Below, one piece after another: positions 1 to 9,070 of a DNA stretch of 64,000 bases. The position numbers were made by a program, and so were the translations under genes. Within the stretch, counting starts at the first letter, position 1. The number at the start of each line of letters is the position of its first letter. The DNA is taken from the NCBI GenBank assembly GCA_002347365.1, contig DDWT01000025.1, positions 39,164 to 103,163 on the forward strand, written 5' to 3'. This DNA is from Actinobacteria bacterium UBA2279 (GTDB lineage: Bacteria; Actinomycetota; Coriobacteriia; Anaerosomatales; Anaerosomataceae). The notes beneath the pieces are model-generated. The model made no database searches, was not told the DNA's origin, and was given only the letters and a program-made list of their open reading frames with translations.

Positions 1-1
1 T

Positions 2-853
2 GTGATCGCCCAGAGCGCTGACGTGGATCCCGCCGATAAGAAGATGTACGCGCTGCGTGATGTCACCGCGACGGTGCCATCGATCCCGTTGATCGTGGGC
101 TCCATCATCAGCAAGAAGGTGGCGGGTGGCGCGCATGCGATCGTACTCGATGTGAAGGTCGGGTCGGGATCGTTCATGAAGACGGAACGGGAGGCACGCG
201 AGCTGGCCGCGGAACTCACGCGGGTCGGTGGTCTTCTCGGCCGGAAGGTCGTGTGCGTGATGAGTGACATGAACCAGCCCCTCGGACGAGCGGTGGGTAA
301 CGCTCTGGAGGTGCGCGAGGCGATACAGACACTGCGCGGTGAGGGCCCCGAGGACCTCACGGAGCTCTGTGTGGGTCTCGGGTCCAAGATGCTGGTACTG
401 GGCGGTGTCGCGGCTGATGAGTCCGAGGCCCGCGACCGATTGCTGGACGCCATCGCGAGCGGTCGCGCGCTTGACACCTTCCGTGCGTGGGTGCACGCGC
501 AGGGTGGCGACGAGCGGATCGCGGACGACCCGGAGCTGCTGGCGCTTGCGCCCGTGGTTCGCGATGTGACCACCGACCGCGAGGGCTACGTCGCCGGCTT
601 CGACGCCGAAGGGGTAGGGCGCGCGGCGATGGCCCTTGGAGCGGGCCGGGCGCGCAAGGAGGACGACATCGACCTTGGTGCGGGCCTTGTGATGGTGCAC
701 AAGATCGGGGACCGTGTGCACCCCGGTGACGTCATCGCGACGCTCTACACCGGTGACGAGTCTCGCATCAAAGATGCTGATGAACGCTTCTGCGCGGCGC
801 TGCGCCTGAGCAGTGACCCTGTCGAGCCTCCGCCGCTGTTCCACGAGGTGTGA
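2..853 (+). CDS. deoA: Pyrimidine-nucleoside (thymidine) phosphorylase, C-terminal part
   Basis: This cytosolic salvage enzyme splits thymidine, and in the broader Pdp type also uridine, with phosphate into free base and (deoxy)ribose 1-phosphate. The window opens inside the gene. The visible 283 residues cover roughly the last two thirds of a ~430-residue enzyme. Recognisable family blocks are ADKKMYALRDVTATV, the Ile/Ser-rich SIISKK segment, the glycine-rich VLDVKVGSGSFMK block that contacts the substrates, and MSDMNQPLGRAVGNALEV. The first readable codon is a GTG, but it is internal and not a start. The stop overlaps the Shine-Dalgarno region of the next gene, so the two are probably co-transcribed. 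I cannot separate a thymidine-specific enzyme from a broad pyrimidine phosphorylase on this fragment. Confidence 0.93.
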   Translation: MIAQSADVDPADKKMYALRDVTATVPSIPLIVGSIISKKVAGGAHAIVLDVKVGSGSFMKTEREARELAAELTRVGGLLGRKVVCVMSDMNQPLGRAVGNALEVREAIQTLRGEGPEDLTELCVGLGSKMLVLGGVAADESEARDRLLDAIASGRALDTFRAWVHAQGGDERIADDPELLALAPVVRDVTTDREGYVAGFDAEGVGRAAMALGAGRARKEDDIDLGAGLVMVHKIGDRVHPGDVIATLYTGDESRIKDADERFCAALRLSSDPVEPPPLFHEV

Positions 854-857
854 TGCG

Positions 858-3509
858 ATGAGGCGCCGCAAGCATACGCGAGCGCCAGAGACGACGCAGC
901 TCGTCGTCGGGCATGCGAATCCCGACTTCGATGCCTATGCCGCGATGATCGCCGCCACGAAGCTGTACAACGGGGCCAAGGCGGTCTACCTCGGCAGCCA
1001 GAACGCCAACGTTCGTGAGTTCCACAACCTCCACGAAGAGTTCTTGGACTTCATCGACGTGCGCGCGATCGACCCCGATGCCATCGAGCGCGTGATCATG
1101 GTGGACACGCGGGATCCGGGCCGGGTAGGCGAGGTCGGGGACATCGTGCGCAGACCGGGCATCGAGGTGGTCGTCTACGACCATCACCCGCGTTCAGAAG
1201 GTGATCTGAGGGTCGCGGACGACCGCTCCATGGATGTGGGAGCGGTCACGTCGATCCTCGTGCACGAGATCAGGCAACGCGGGATAGCGGTGACGCCGCT
1301 TGAGGCCAGTGCGATGCTACTGGGGATCCACGAGGACACCGGATCGCTCACGTATCCCAACACGACAGCGTACGACGCCGAGGCGGTCGTCTTCCTGATG
1401 TCGGCCGGCGCCGACCTCGAGGTGGTCGCGCGTTTCCTCGCGCGGGCGTTGACGCAGGGTCAGCGAGAGTTGCTCGAAGCCGTGCTCGACTCTCTTGAGG
1501 TGTGGGACGTCCACGGGCAGCAGATCGCCGTCGGTGTTGCGGTTGCCGACGTGTACGTGGATTCAGCGAGTGTTCTGACGCACTACATCTGCGAGGACCT
1601 GGGCTATCGAGTCGCACTTGCCGTGGTGCGGATGCCCGAGCGGCTACACGTCGTCGGGCGTTCACGCGTCGCGGAGATCGACATGGGCGCGGTATTGGGG
1701 CATCTCGGCGGTGGAGGACACCCGCAGGCTGCCTCGGCAGCCCTGAAGGAGGGTACGGCCGAAGAGGCGCTTCTGCGACTTCGTGATGCTCTGGAGCTCG
1801 AGGTGCCTCCGCCGCTTCGCGCTCGCGACATCATGAGCGCTCCCGTCCGCACGATCACGTCCCAGACGACCATGGCGCAAGCCGGCAGACTGATGGCCAC
1901 GTGGGGGCATGGCGGGCTTCCGGTGGTGGACGATGACGAGCTGGTGGGACTGGTCACCCGCAAAGACGTCGACAAGGCGAGTCGACACGGGTTGGACCAC
2001 GCACCTGTCACCGGCTTCATGGCGCGTCAGCCTCACGTGGTCACGCCCGACGCGGATCTCGGCGAGCTGGAGCGACTGCTGGTGCGAACGGGGATCGGTC
2101 GGGTGCCTGTTCTATCCGACGGCGAGTTGACGGGCATCGTGACGCGTAAGGATCTGCTCCGGGCCGAGCATGGCGACACGTATCTTGACCGCAGGGTGAC
2201 CCGGGAGCGAAGCGAGGCGTCACAGCGGTTCATGGCTTCGTTCTCCCACCTGTTGCCTGTCGAGGCGCGGGAGGCGGTCGAGACTCTCGGACTCCTCGCT
2301 GGCGAGGATGGACTGCGGGCGCACGTGGTGGGCGGGTTCGTCCGGGACATGCTCATCGGAAGACCCAATCTCGACATCGACGTGGTCATCGAGGGTGATG
2401 GGCTCGCGTTCGCCGAGCGGGTCGCAGAGCGGCTGGGCGCCCGGGTTCGGGTGCACCGCCGATTCGGGACGGCGGTTCTGATCTTGAGCAAGACGCTTCA
2501 CGTCGACATAACCAGCGCGCGTACGGAGTACTACACCAGGCCTGGTGCTCTTCCCACGGTCGAGCGTTCGTCGCTGCGACAGGACCTGTTTCGCAGGGAC
2601 TTCTCGGTCAACGCGATGGCGGCGTGCATCAACCCGGAGAGCTTCGGGATCATCGCAGATCCGTTCGGCGGACTGCACGATCTGGAGCGTGGTGTGATCC
2701 GGACGCTTCACTCGCTCTCGTTCGTCGAGGATCCGACGCGGGTCTTGCGTGCGGCCCGGTTCGAGAAGCGCTACGGGTTCAAGATCGACCCGTCCACCGA
2801 GGCGCTGCTACGCCAGGCCGTGGACATGCAGATGCTTGACGAGGTCAGCGGGGCGCGCATCCGCGAGGAGATCCTCGACATCATCGATGAGCAGTCGGTC
2901 ACCCCGATCATGGAAAGGCTTCACGAGTTGGGTGCGCTCGACCTGCTGCTCCCGCAGGAGGCCCGGGCTCACAAGGTGCTCGAGGAGCTGGCGCTCACCG
3001 AGGTCGCTTACCACACCCTCGCGGAGTGGTTCGAACGCGAGCCCCATCGTCGTATCGCGCTGTTGATTCCGTTCGCCGCAACGGTTCCAACCAGAGTTGC
3101 GGAGCATTGGACGCGCTGGCTTCGCTTCGGTCGCGAGTATGGAACGCCGATCATCACAGCGGCGGAAAAGCGGAAGAGCGTGGTGGCGCGGCTCCGCGAT
3201 CGCCGGGGAATGAAGGACTCCCGGCTGTACGCGTTGCTAGATGAGCTGCCCGCCGAGACGGTCGTCTATCTGTGGGCGATCTGTGACGCCGTCGGGCGCG
3301 AGCGGATCGAACGCTTTGTGAAGGTGCTCTCGGCGATCCGCACGGCCGTGACGGGGGAGGACCTGGTTGCGCTGGGGTTCGCTCCGGGACCATACTTCTC
3401 TGCTATTCTTAGCGAGTCTCTGTCTGACCGCCTCGACGGTCGCGCGGTTGGCAGAGAGGCCGAACTCGCGAATCTGCGTCGTCTCGCGCGCAAGCATGCG
3501 AACGACTGA
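858..3509 (+). CDS. DHH-CBS-CBS-tRNA nucleotidyltransferase fusion
   Basis: A multidomain protein of 883 residues. Residues ~15-310 form a DHH/DHHA1 phosphoesterase-like module (GHANPDFDAY, VDTRDPGR, VVYDHHP, GGGGHPQAA). Two CBS domains follow at ~323-440 (RDIMSAPVRTI; FMARQPHVV). The C-terminal half is a poly(A) polymerase/CCA-adding nucleotidyltransferase: VVGGFVRDMLIGRPNLDIDV, with the catalytic Asp pair in DIDV, and RRDFSVNAMA. Proteins of this architecture are known as A-adding or CCA-adding tRNA maturation enzymes, so 3'-end repair of tRNA is the likely role. The CBS pair may sense adenine nucleotides, which is inference. An in-frame ATG lies at 813, but ATG 858 has GAGGTG 8 nt upstream and follows the previous stop directly, so I chose it. 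A site-2 protease gene follows after 14 nt. Confidence 0.9.
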   Translation: MRRRKHTRAPETTQLVVGHANPDFDAYAAMIAATKLYNGAKAVYLGSQNANVREFHNLHEEFLDFIDVRAIDPDAIERVIMVDTRDPGRVGEVGDIVRRPGIEVVVYDHHPRSEGDLRVADDRSMDVGAVTSILVHEIRQRGIAVTPLEASAMLLGIHEDTGSLTYPNTTAYDAEAVVFLMSAGADLEVVARFLARALTQGQRELLEAVLDSLEVWDVHGQQIAVGVAVADVYVDSASVLTHYICEDLGYRVALAVVRMPERLHVVGRSRVAEIDMGAVLGHLGGGGHPQAASAALKEGTAEEALLRLRDALELEVPPPLRARDIMSAPVRTITSQTTMAQAGRLMATWGHGGLPVVDDDELVGLVTRKDVDKASRHGLDHAPVTGFMARQPHVVTPDADLGELERLLVRTGIGRVPVLSDGELTGIVTRKDLLRAEHGDTYLDRRVTRERSEASQRFMASFSHLLPVEAREAVETLGLLAGEDGLRAHVVGGFVRDMLIGRPNLDIDVVIEGDGLAFAERVAERLGARVRVHRRFGTAVLILSKTLHVDITSARTEYYTRPGALPTVERSSLRQDLFRRDFSVNAMAACINPESFGIIADPFGGLHDLERGVIRTLHSLSFVEDPTRVLRAARFEKRYGFKIDPSTEALLRQAVDMQMLDEVSGARIREEILDIIDEQSVTPIMERLHELGALDLLLPQEARAHKVLEELALTEVAYHTLAEWFEREPHRRIALLIPFAATVPTRVAEHWTRWLRFGREYGTPIITAAEKRKSVVARLRDRRGMKDSRLYALLDELPAETVVYLWAICDAVGRERIERFVKVLSAIRTAVTGEDLVALGFAPGPYFSAILSESLSDRLDGRAVGREAELANLRRLARKHAND

Positions 3510-3523
3510 CCCGAAAGGTCGCA

Positions 3524-4201
3524 ATGTCTGATATCACCTTGCGGATACTGATGTTTGTCATCGCTATTCCGTCGATCGTTCTCCATGAGGTTGCACATGG
3601 CTACGTCGCGTATCGCCTCGGGGATCCCACTGCAAAAAGCCGGGGGCGTCTTTCGCTGAACCCGATCAAGCACGTGGATCCGTTCGGTACCGTTCTGCTG
3701 CCGCTACTGCTTTCGGCCGCCGGCATGCCGCCGTTCGGCTACGCAAAGCCGGTTCCCATCAATCCGGGCTACTTCAAAGACTACCGAAAGGGCATGCTGC
3801 TCACCGGTCTTGCGGGGCCTGCGACCAACCTGGTCCTGGCGATCGTCGCCGGGCTTGCGACGCGGGTGCTCACAGTGGTGCTGGCCGCGGGCGGTCTTGC
3901 CGTGGGAAGCATGCTGGACTGGGTGTGGACGGCCTGCTTCCTGATAGCCTATTTCAACCTCGTCCTGATGTTCTTCAACCTGATCCCCGTGCCTCCATTG
4001 GACGGATCCCGTGTCCTGCCCGTGTTCCTCAGTGATGATGCACTGCACCGTTACCATCGGTTCGAGCGTTACGGCCTGCTGTTCGTATTCGCAGCGCTGT
4101 GGATCTTGCCGCAGGTATTCCACATCGACGTTGTGGGAGCGTACTTCAGCGTCACCGTGGATCCGTTGCTCAAGCTGCTGACCGGCGCCTCGTTCGGCTA
4201 G
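3524..4201 (+). CDS. Site-2 protease family (M50) membrane metalloprotease
   Basis: A 225-residue polytopic membrane protein of the M50 site-2 protease family. The zinc motif HEVAH lies in the first membrane segment (~residues 22-26). The LNPIKHVDPFGT block follows, and the third ligand sits in NLIPVPPLDGSRV near residues 150-162. About five hydrophobic segments are visible. It lacks a PDZ domain, so it belongs to the short group whose substrates are mostly unknown, not to RseP or SpoIVFB. The start has a purine-rich GAAAGG just upstream. It lies between the nucleotidyltransferase fusion and trpS, which gives no substrate clue. Family assignment is firm; biological role is open. Confidence 0.88.
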   Translation: MSDITLRILMFVIAIPSIVLHEVAHGYVAYRLGDPTAKSRGRLSLNPIKHVDPFGTVLLPLLLSAAGMPPFGYAKPVPINPGYFKDYRKGMLLTGLAGPATNLVLAIVAGLATRVLTVVLAAGGLAVGSMLDWVWTACFLIAYFNLVLMFFNLIPVPPLDGSRVLPVFLSDDALHRYHRFERYGLLFVFAALWILPQVFHIDVVGAYFSVTVDPLLKLLTGASFG

Positions 4202-4279
4202 GTGCGCTGTCCCGCACGGAGTGCGGCCTGCGGTATGATACTGACCGACCGTTCGCGAACCGAGGAGATCACTCCGCCC

Positions 4280-5275
4280 ATGACCAAGAAGCGCGTGCTC
4301 ACCGGGTACCGTCCAACCGGCCGTCTTACTCTGGGCCACTGGTTCGGCAACCTCATGAACATGAGAGAGCTGCAGGAGGCCTACGAGGCGTTCTACTTCG
4401 TCGCCGACTGGCACGCACTCACTTCGGATTGGGCCGACACTTCAGCGGTGCGCAAATACACCGAAGAGATGGTGCTGGACTGGGTAGCGGCGGGTATCGA
4501 TCCGGCGAAGGCTACGATCTACCGGCAGTCCGATGTGCCCGAGGTCGCCGAGCTCACCATGTATCTCTCGATGGTGACGCCGATGGCCTGGCTCGAGCGC
4601 GTACCGAGCTACAAAGAGCAGCGGGAACAAATCACCGAGAAGGATCTCGGCAACGTGGGATTCTTCATGTACCCGCTCATGCAGGCAGCCGACATCGTGA
4701 TCGTTCGCGGCGATATCGTGCCGGTTGGCGAAGACCAGCTCCCGCACCTGGAGCTCACCCGTGAGATAGCGCGCCGGTTCAACAACACCTATGGCGACCT
4801 GCTCAAAGAACCTCAGGCCATGATCGCCAAGCAGGGCGCCCGCGTTCCGGGCACCGACGGTCGCAAGATGTCCAAGTCCTACGGCAATGCCATCTACCTG
4901 TCAGAGACCGCGGAAGAGACCGCCAAGAAGGTCATGGGCATGATGACCGATCCTGCGCGCAAGCTGAAGACTGACCCGGGTGACCCCGACATCTGCCCGC
5001 TGCACCAGATCCACAAGCTCGTCGGAGATGCGGCGGAGGTAGGGGAGTTCGATCGCTGCTGTCGCAGCGCAGAGTGCGGATGTGTCGCACACAAACGCAA
5101 GCTGGTCGAGGATCTGAACGCCTATCTAGCGCCGTTCCGCGAGCGTCGCCTCGAACTTGCTGAGACACCCGGCTATGCCTGGGAACTCCTGGCCGAGGGC
5201 GCCGCGCGGGTACGTCCGGCAGTGGACGAGCTGATGTCCGACGTGCGCAAAGCGCTTCACGTCGACGCCGGATAG
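4280..5275 (+). CDS. trpS: Tryptophanyl-tRNA synthetase
   Basis: A class I aminoacyl-tRNA synthetase charging tRNA-Trp, 331 residues, the usual length. The HIGH-type signature is TLGHWFGN (residues ~17-24) and the KMSKS loop is GRKMSKSYGN (~195). An upstream in-frame GTG at 4202 directly follows the previous stop, but ATG 4280 starts right at the conserved KKRVLTGYRPTG block and has GAGGAG about 12 nt before it. The region from 239 to 271 carries Cys239, Cys260, Cys261, Cys266, Cys268 and His271. The C239-x21-C261-x6-C268-x2-H271 spacing closely resembles the C-x22-C-x6-C-x2-C iron-sulfur motif described for Thermotoga TrpRS, with His at the last position. Metal binding here is inference from spacing. 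Confidence 0.96.
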   Translation: MTKKRVLTGYRPTGRLTLGHWFGNLMNMRELQEAYEAFYFVADWHALTSDWADTSAVRKYTEEMVLDWVAAGIDPAKATIYRQSDVPEVAELTMYLSMVTPMAWLERVPSYKEQREQITEKDLGNVGFFMYPLMQAADIVIVRGDIVPVGEDQLPHLELTREIARRFNNTYGDLLKEPQAMIAKQGARVPGTDGRKMSKSYGNAIYLSETAEETAKKVMGMMTDPARKLKTDPGDPDICPLHQIHKLVGDAAEVGEFDRCCRSAECGCVAHKRKLVEDLNAYLAPFRERRLELAETPGYAWELLAEGAARVRPAVDELMSDVRKALHVDAG

Positions 5276-5282
5276 CGCCACG

Positions 5283-6029
5283 ATGGGCTACACAGTCAGG
5301 ACAGACATCTTCGAGGGGCCATTCGACCTGCTGCTGCATCTCGTCGCGAGACAGAAGGTCGATATCGCCGATCTGTCGATCTGTGAGATCGCCGACCAAT
5401 ACCTCGAGTATGTGGACGGCATGCGCGACCTCGACCTCGATGTGGCGAGTGACTTCCTCCTCGTGGCGGCGACATTGCTCGAACTCAAGGCGGCCTCCCT
5501 GTTGCCGCAGGATGTCATGCCGGAGCTTGATGAGTTCGAGGACATGCCTGCCGAGGAAGCGCGCGAGCTGCTCGTGACACGGCTTCTGGCGTACAAGCAG
5601 TTCAAGAGCGCGTCCGCTGAACTTGCGGCTCGCCTGGAGGCGACAGCGAGGATGCACCCGCGGGCGGCCGGGCTCGAAGAGCCGTTCTTGACCCTGATGC
5701 CCGACTACCTGGAAGGCCTCACCCTTCGCGGGCTTGCGGTCATCTGTGCCGACCTCGTGTACCGACGGGAGGTCTTCCTCCTGGAGGCCGAGCACATCGC
5801 CTCGGCGCCTATCAGCCTTGAAGCACATGTGGAGGGTGTTGCGCGCACACTGCGCAACCGTCGTCACGCGATGTTCTCGGAACTGGTAAGCGCAGGAGGT
5901 AGCCGAGAGGAGCTCGTCGTCACGTTCCTCGCGATACTCGAGCTGTACAAGCGCGGCCTCGTACACCTCAAACAAGACGTACTTTTCGGCGACATAGAGG
6001 TCGCCAGCATCGAGAAGGAGGACCGATGA
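5283..6029 (+). CDS. scpA: Segregation and condensation protein A
   Basis: The kleisin subunit of the bacterial SMC-ScpAB condensin, which bridges SMC heads and helps compact and segregate the chromosome. The 248 residues are typical. The N-terminal signature FEGPFDLLLHLVARQKVDI (residues ~9-27) and the acidic helix SDFLLVAATLLELKAASLLP (~58-77) match the family. The winged-helix C-terminus ends at the scpB start with an ATGA overlap, showing translational coupling to its partner. It starts 7 nt after trpS, probably in the same transcript. Confidence 0.96.
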   Translation: MGYTVRTDIFEGPFDLLLHLVARQKVDIADLSICEIADQYLEYVDGMRDLDLDVASDFLLVAATLLELKAASLLPQDVMPELDEFEDMPAEEARELLVTRLLAYKQFKSASAELAARLEATARMHPRAAGLEEPFLTLMPDYLEGLTLRGLAVICADLVYRREVFLLEAEHIASAPISLEAHVEGVARTLRNRRHAMFSELVSAGGSREELVVTFLAILELYKRGLVHLKQDVLFGDIEVASIEKEDR

Positions 6030-6676
6030 GCGATCGGACCGATGAGCTGCGCGGGCCACTTGAGGCGCTGCTGTTCGTCTCGGACGAACCGGTGAGCGCC
6101 ATTCGTCTGGGCAAGATCTTGGACGCGACCCCGTCTGAGGTGGAAAAGGCGCTTCGCGAGCTGTCGGACGAGTACGCCGACGAGGAGCGCGGCTTCCAGC
6201 TGCGCGGAGTCGCGGGGGGTTGGCGTATGTACACGCACCCGGCCCACCATCCGTATATCGAACAGTACGTGCTCTCGTGGGACACCCGTCGCCTGTCTCA
6301 GGCGGCGCTCGAGGCACTTGCCGTGATCGCCTATCACCAGCCGGTCGCGCGCGCCGGAGTGAATGCCGTGCGCGGGGTCAACAGTGAGGCAGTCATCGCC
6401 TCGCTGGCAGAGAAGGGTCTGATCCGCGAAGCGGGACGGGATAAGAACGCCGGCAACGCGATACTCTATGGCACGACGCGCACGTTCCTCGAGAAGTTCG
6501 GGCTCAAAGACCTCGCAGAGTTGCCGCCTTTGGAGGAGTTCGCACCCGATCCCGACACCGAGCGCGCGATCCGTGAGCGTCTGAACGCTCTGGATGGTCC
6601 GACGTTGAGCGACGAGGATGTCGATGATGTCGAGCCTGACGACGAGTACGAGGACTCCGACGACGATGACGAGTGA
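6026..6676 (+). CDS. scpB: Segregation and condensation protein B
   Basis: Dimeric winged-helix partner of ScpA in the SMC condensin complex, 216 residues. Family blocks visible are LEALLFVSDEPVS near the N-terminus, LSQAALEALAVIAYHQPV (~90-107) and the second winged helix ending in YGTTRTFLEKFGLKDLAELP. The tail after ~175 is very acidic (many Asp/Glu), as often seen in actinobacterial ScpB. It overlaps scpA by 4 nt and the following pseudouridine synthase gene by 11 nt, the common scpA-scpB-rluB order. Confidence 0.96.
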   Translation: MSDRTDELRGPLEALLFVSDEPVSAIRLGKILDATPSEVEKALRELSDEYADEERGFQLRGVAGGWRMYTHPAHHPYIEQYVLSWDTRRLSQAALEALAVIAYHQPVARAGVNAVRGVNSEAVIASLAEKGLIREAGRDKNAGNAILYGTTRTFLEKFGLKDLAELPPLEEFAPDPDTERAIRERLNALDGPTLSDEDVDDVEPDDEYEDSDDDDE

Positions 6677-7421
6677 CACTACTCGAGAGGGTGAGCGGCT
6701 GCAGAAGTTCCTGGCGCGCTGCGGAGTGGCATCCCGACGTGCGAGCGAGGAGTACATCACAGCAGGTCGCGTGAGTGTCAACGGCGTCATCTCGACCGAG
6801 CTGGGCGTGCGTGTGGTCGAGGGCGTGGATGTCGTCGCGGTGGACGGAGTGGAACTGTCGCCGCCGCATCAGTGTGTCTACTACGCGCTCAACAAGCCTG
6901 CGGACTACGTTACGACGCTTGATGACCCGGAAGGGCGACGCACGGTCGCGGAGCTCTTCCCGGCCGACGGGCGACGTCTGTTCACGGTAGGCCGACTCGA
7001 CAAGGACACCACCGGACTGCTGTTGATCACCGATGACGGGGAGTTTGCCAACAAGTTGATGCATCCGCGCTACCACGTGAGCAAGACGTATGTAGCGCGG
7101 GTCGCCGGACGTCCACGAGAGGCAGAGCTCGAGAAGCTTCGGCGTGGCGTTGAGCTGGACGACGGCCTGACCCGACCGGCTTCGGTGGAGCGGATCGTGA
7201 GCGGCGATGAGTGGACCGACGTGAGGATCACGATCTCGGAGGGACGCAAGCGCCAGGTACGGCGGATGTTCTCCCACGTGCATCATCCCGTGCTGCGCTT
7301 GCGGCGCGAGCGTTTCGGACCTATCGACATCGGAAAGCTTGCCGAGGGTGACGTTCGCCCGTTGACACCCGGGGAGGTGGAGGCCCTGCTGGCCTCTGCA
7401 TCCGGCGATGGAGGTGCCTAG
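6666..7421 (+). CDS. rluB: 23S rRNA pseudouridine synthase, RsuA/RluB family
   Basis: Converts a specific uridine to pseudouridine in the large (or small) ribosomal RNA. The 251 residues contain an N-terminal S4 RNA-binding domain (RLQKFLARCGVASRRASEE) and the catalytic domain with GRLDKDTTGLLLITDDGEF, whose first Asp is the catalytic residue of this family. The C-terminal ITISEGRKRQVRRMF block is also typical. I place the start at ATG 6666, inside the end of scpB, with GAGGA 11 nt upstream; in-frame ATGs at 6618 and after lie deeper in scpB. RluB is favoured by the scpAB context, but family members differ in target and this is not decided by sequence alone. Confidence 0.92.
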   Translation: MTSDTTREGERLQKFLARCGVASRRASEEYITAGRVSVNGVISTELGVRVVEGVDVVAVDGVELSPPHQCVYYALNKPADYVTTLDDPEGRRTVAELFPADGRRLFTVGRLDKDTTGLLLITDDGEFANKLMHPRYHVSKTYVARVAGRPREAELEKLRRGVELDDGLTRPASVERIVSGDEWTDVRITISEGRKRQVRRMFSHVHHPVLRLRRERFGPIDIGKLAEGDVRPLTPGEVEALLASASGDGGA

Positions 7422-8006
7422 ATGCTCGTTGTCGTGACAGGACCCGCCCGGAGCGGGAAGTCGAGGGTCGCCACCGAGCTTGCGTCCTCGCACGGGCGTC
7501 CGGTGGTGGTCGTAGCCGGCGGACGCGAGACCGATCCCGAGATGGCCCGGCGCATCGCGCACCACCAGGCCGAGCGCCCCGTGGGGTGGCGCACTCTGGA
7601 GGTCGAGGACACGATCGCGTGGCTGGAGGACGTGGATGATCGCGAGTGCGTGGTGGTGGAGTGTCTGGGTACCCTCGTGTCGCGCATGATGGAGGAGTTG
7701 GTCTGGGACGACACGGATCATGTGTCAGAACAGGCCGAGACCCTGTTGGGCATGAAAGTCGACAGCCTCGTGGAGCGGCTACGTGACCGTGAAGGAGATA
7801 CCATCGTCATCTCCAACGAGGTGGGATGGAGCATCGTGCCTTCATCGCCAGCCGGGCGCCTGTTTCGTGACGCTGTAGGGCGAGCGACCGCCCGCCTTGT
7901 GGATGGTGCAGACGCCGCCTGGCTTGTCGTCGCCGGAAGATGCGTTTCCCTGACCGACTGCTCACGCTCCGTTGTGTGGGCCGATGTGAGCGGAGAGTCC
8001 GAGTGA
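7422..8006 (+). CDS. cobU: Adenosylcobinamide kinase / GTP:adenosylcobinamide-phosphate guanylyltransferase
   Basis: Bifunctional enzyme that phosphorylates adenosylcobinamide and then attaches GMP, the activation step of cobamide nucleotide-loop assembly. The 194 residues start with a P-loop GPARSGKSRVA (~residues 6-16) and end with the conserved NEVGWSIVPSSPAGRLFRD block. It follows the pseudouridine synthase stop immediately and overlaps cobT by 4 nt. The neighbours cobT, cobS and cobC complete the same pathway, which strengthens the call. Confidence 0.95.
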   Translation: MLVVVTGPARSGKSRVATELASSHGRPVVVVAGGRETDPEMARRIAHHQAERPVGWRTLEVEDTIAWLEDVDDRECVVVECLGTLVSRMMEELVWDDTDHVSEQAETLLGMKVDSLVERLRDREGDTIVISNEVGWSIVPSSPAGRLFRDAVGRATARLVDGADAAWLVVAGRCVSLTDCSRSVVWADVSGESE

Positions 8007-9070
8007 CCCACGAAGCAGACCTGCAGCAGCTCATCGATTCGGTGGTCGCCCCTGATGAGGCTTTCGAGACGTGTGCGTGGGGCCGTCTGGACACTCTGAC
8101 CAAGCCCCCTCGTTCTCTCGGCAGACTGGAAGAGCTTGCCGCGCGGATGTCTGTCATACAGCAAGACATTCGCCCCGTGGCCACTCCGATGGCGATCGTG
8201 CTCATGGCCGGGGACCACGGAGTGGTGGTCGAGGGTGTCAGCCCCTACCCGCAGGACGTCACGTGGCAGATGGTCGCGAACTTCTCGGCGGGTGGAGCTG
8301 CCATCAATCAGCTCGCCGGTCACGTCGGTGCGCAACTGGTGCTGGTGGACATCGGCGTCGCGGCTGACGTCTCTCATATCGTAGGTGTGAGGCACGCCAA
8401 GGTGCGGGCAGGTACCGCGAACATGGCTGTCGGGCCCGCCATGACGCGAGAAGAGGCCGCCGAGGCGATACTGGTGGGCATCCGCGTGGCGCGCGAACTT
8501 GCCGATTCCGGCGTCAAGCTCATAGGCACCGGCGAGATGGGCATCGGAAATACCACGGCGGCGGCTGCGTTGACCGCGGCATTCGCCGGTGCAAAGCCCG
8601 CGTCGGTGGTAGGCCGGGGGACCGGCCTCGACGATGCGGGAGTCCTGCATAAGGCCGGGGTCATCGATCGGGCTCTCGCGCTCAATCACGTTCAGACACT
8701 CGACCCTCTCGGCGTGCTTGCCGCCGTGGGTGGTCTGGAGATAGCGGGCCTTGCCGGCGTGTTCATCGGTGCGGCCGTCTCCGGCGTCGCTTGTGTCTCC
8801 GACGGATTCATCTCGGGTGCGGCATTGCTGGCTGCCACGCGCATCTGCCCACTCTGTTCCGCGTTCGCATTCCCGTCACATCGCTCGGTCGAGCCCGGAC
8901 ACGCCAAGGTGCTCGAGGTCCTCGGCCTCACGGCAGTGCTCGAACTCGACATGCGTCTTGGAGAGGGAACCGGCGCCGCTCTGGCGATGAGTGTCATTGA
9001 TGCCGCGTGCAAAGTGATGAGCGGAATGGCCACCTTCGATGGCGCCGGCGTCAGCGACCGGGAAGACTGA
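8003..9070 (+). CDS. cobT: Nicotinate-nucleotide-dimethylbenzimidazole phosphoribosyltransferase
   Basis: Makes the alpha-ribazole 5'-phosphate that becomes the lower ligand of cobamides, from nicotinate mononucleotide and a benzimidazole-type base. About 355 residues, the normal length. Signatures: LTKPPRSLGRLEELA, MAGDHGVVVEGVSPYPQDVT, GEMGIGNTTAAAAL and the C-terminal LGEGTGAALAM region. I use GTG 8003, giving a GTGA overlap with cobU. An in-frame ATG at 7940 would extend far into cobU and adds residues unlike the family. The base actually used as lower ligand cannot be read from the gene. Confidence 0.95.
   Translation: MTHEADLQQLIDSVVAPDEAFETCAWGRLDTLTKPPRSLGRLEELAARMSVIQQDIRPVATPMAIVLMAGDHGVVVEGVSPYPQDVTWQMVANFSAGGAAINQLAGHVGAQLVLVDIGVAADVSHIVGVRHAKVRAGTANMAVGPAMTREEAAEAILVGIRVARELADSGVKLIGTGEMGIGNTTAAAALTAAFAGAKPASVVGRGTGLDDAGVLHKAGVIDRALALNHVQTLDPLGVLAAVGGLEIAGLAGVFIGAAVSGVACVSDGFISGAALLAATRICPLCSAFAFPSHRSVEPGHAKVLEVLGLTAVLELDMRLGEGTGAALAMSVIDAACKVMSGMATFDGAGVSDRED

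Noticed and set aside
4932..6317. A 461-codon - strand frame opposite trpS and scpA
   Set aside because: Antisense shadow of confident genes, with no recognisable domain.
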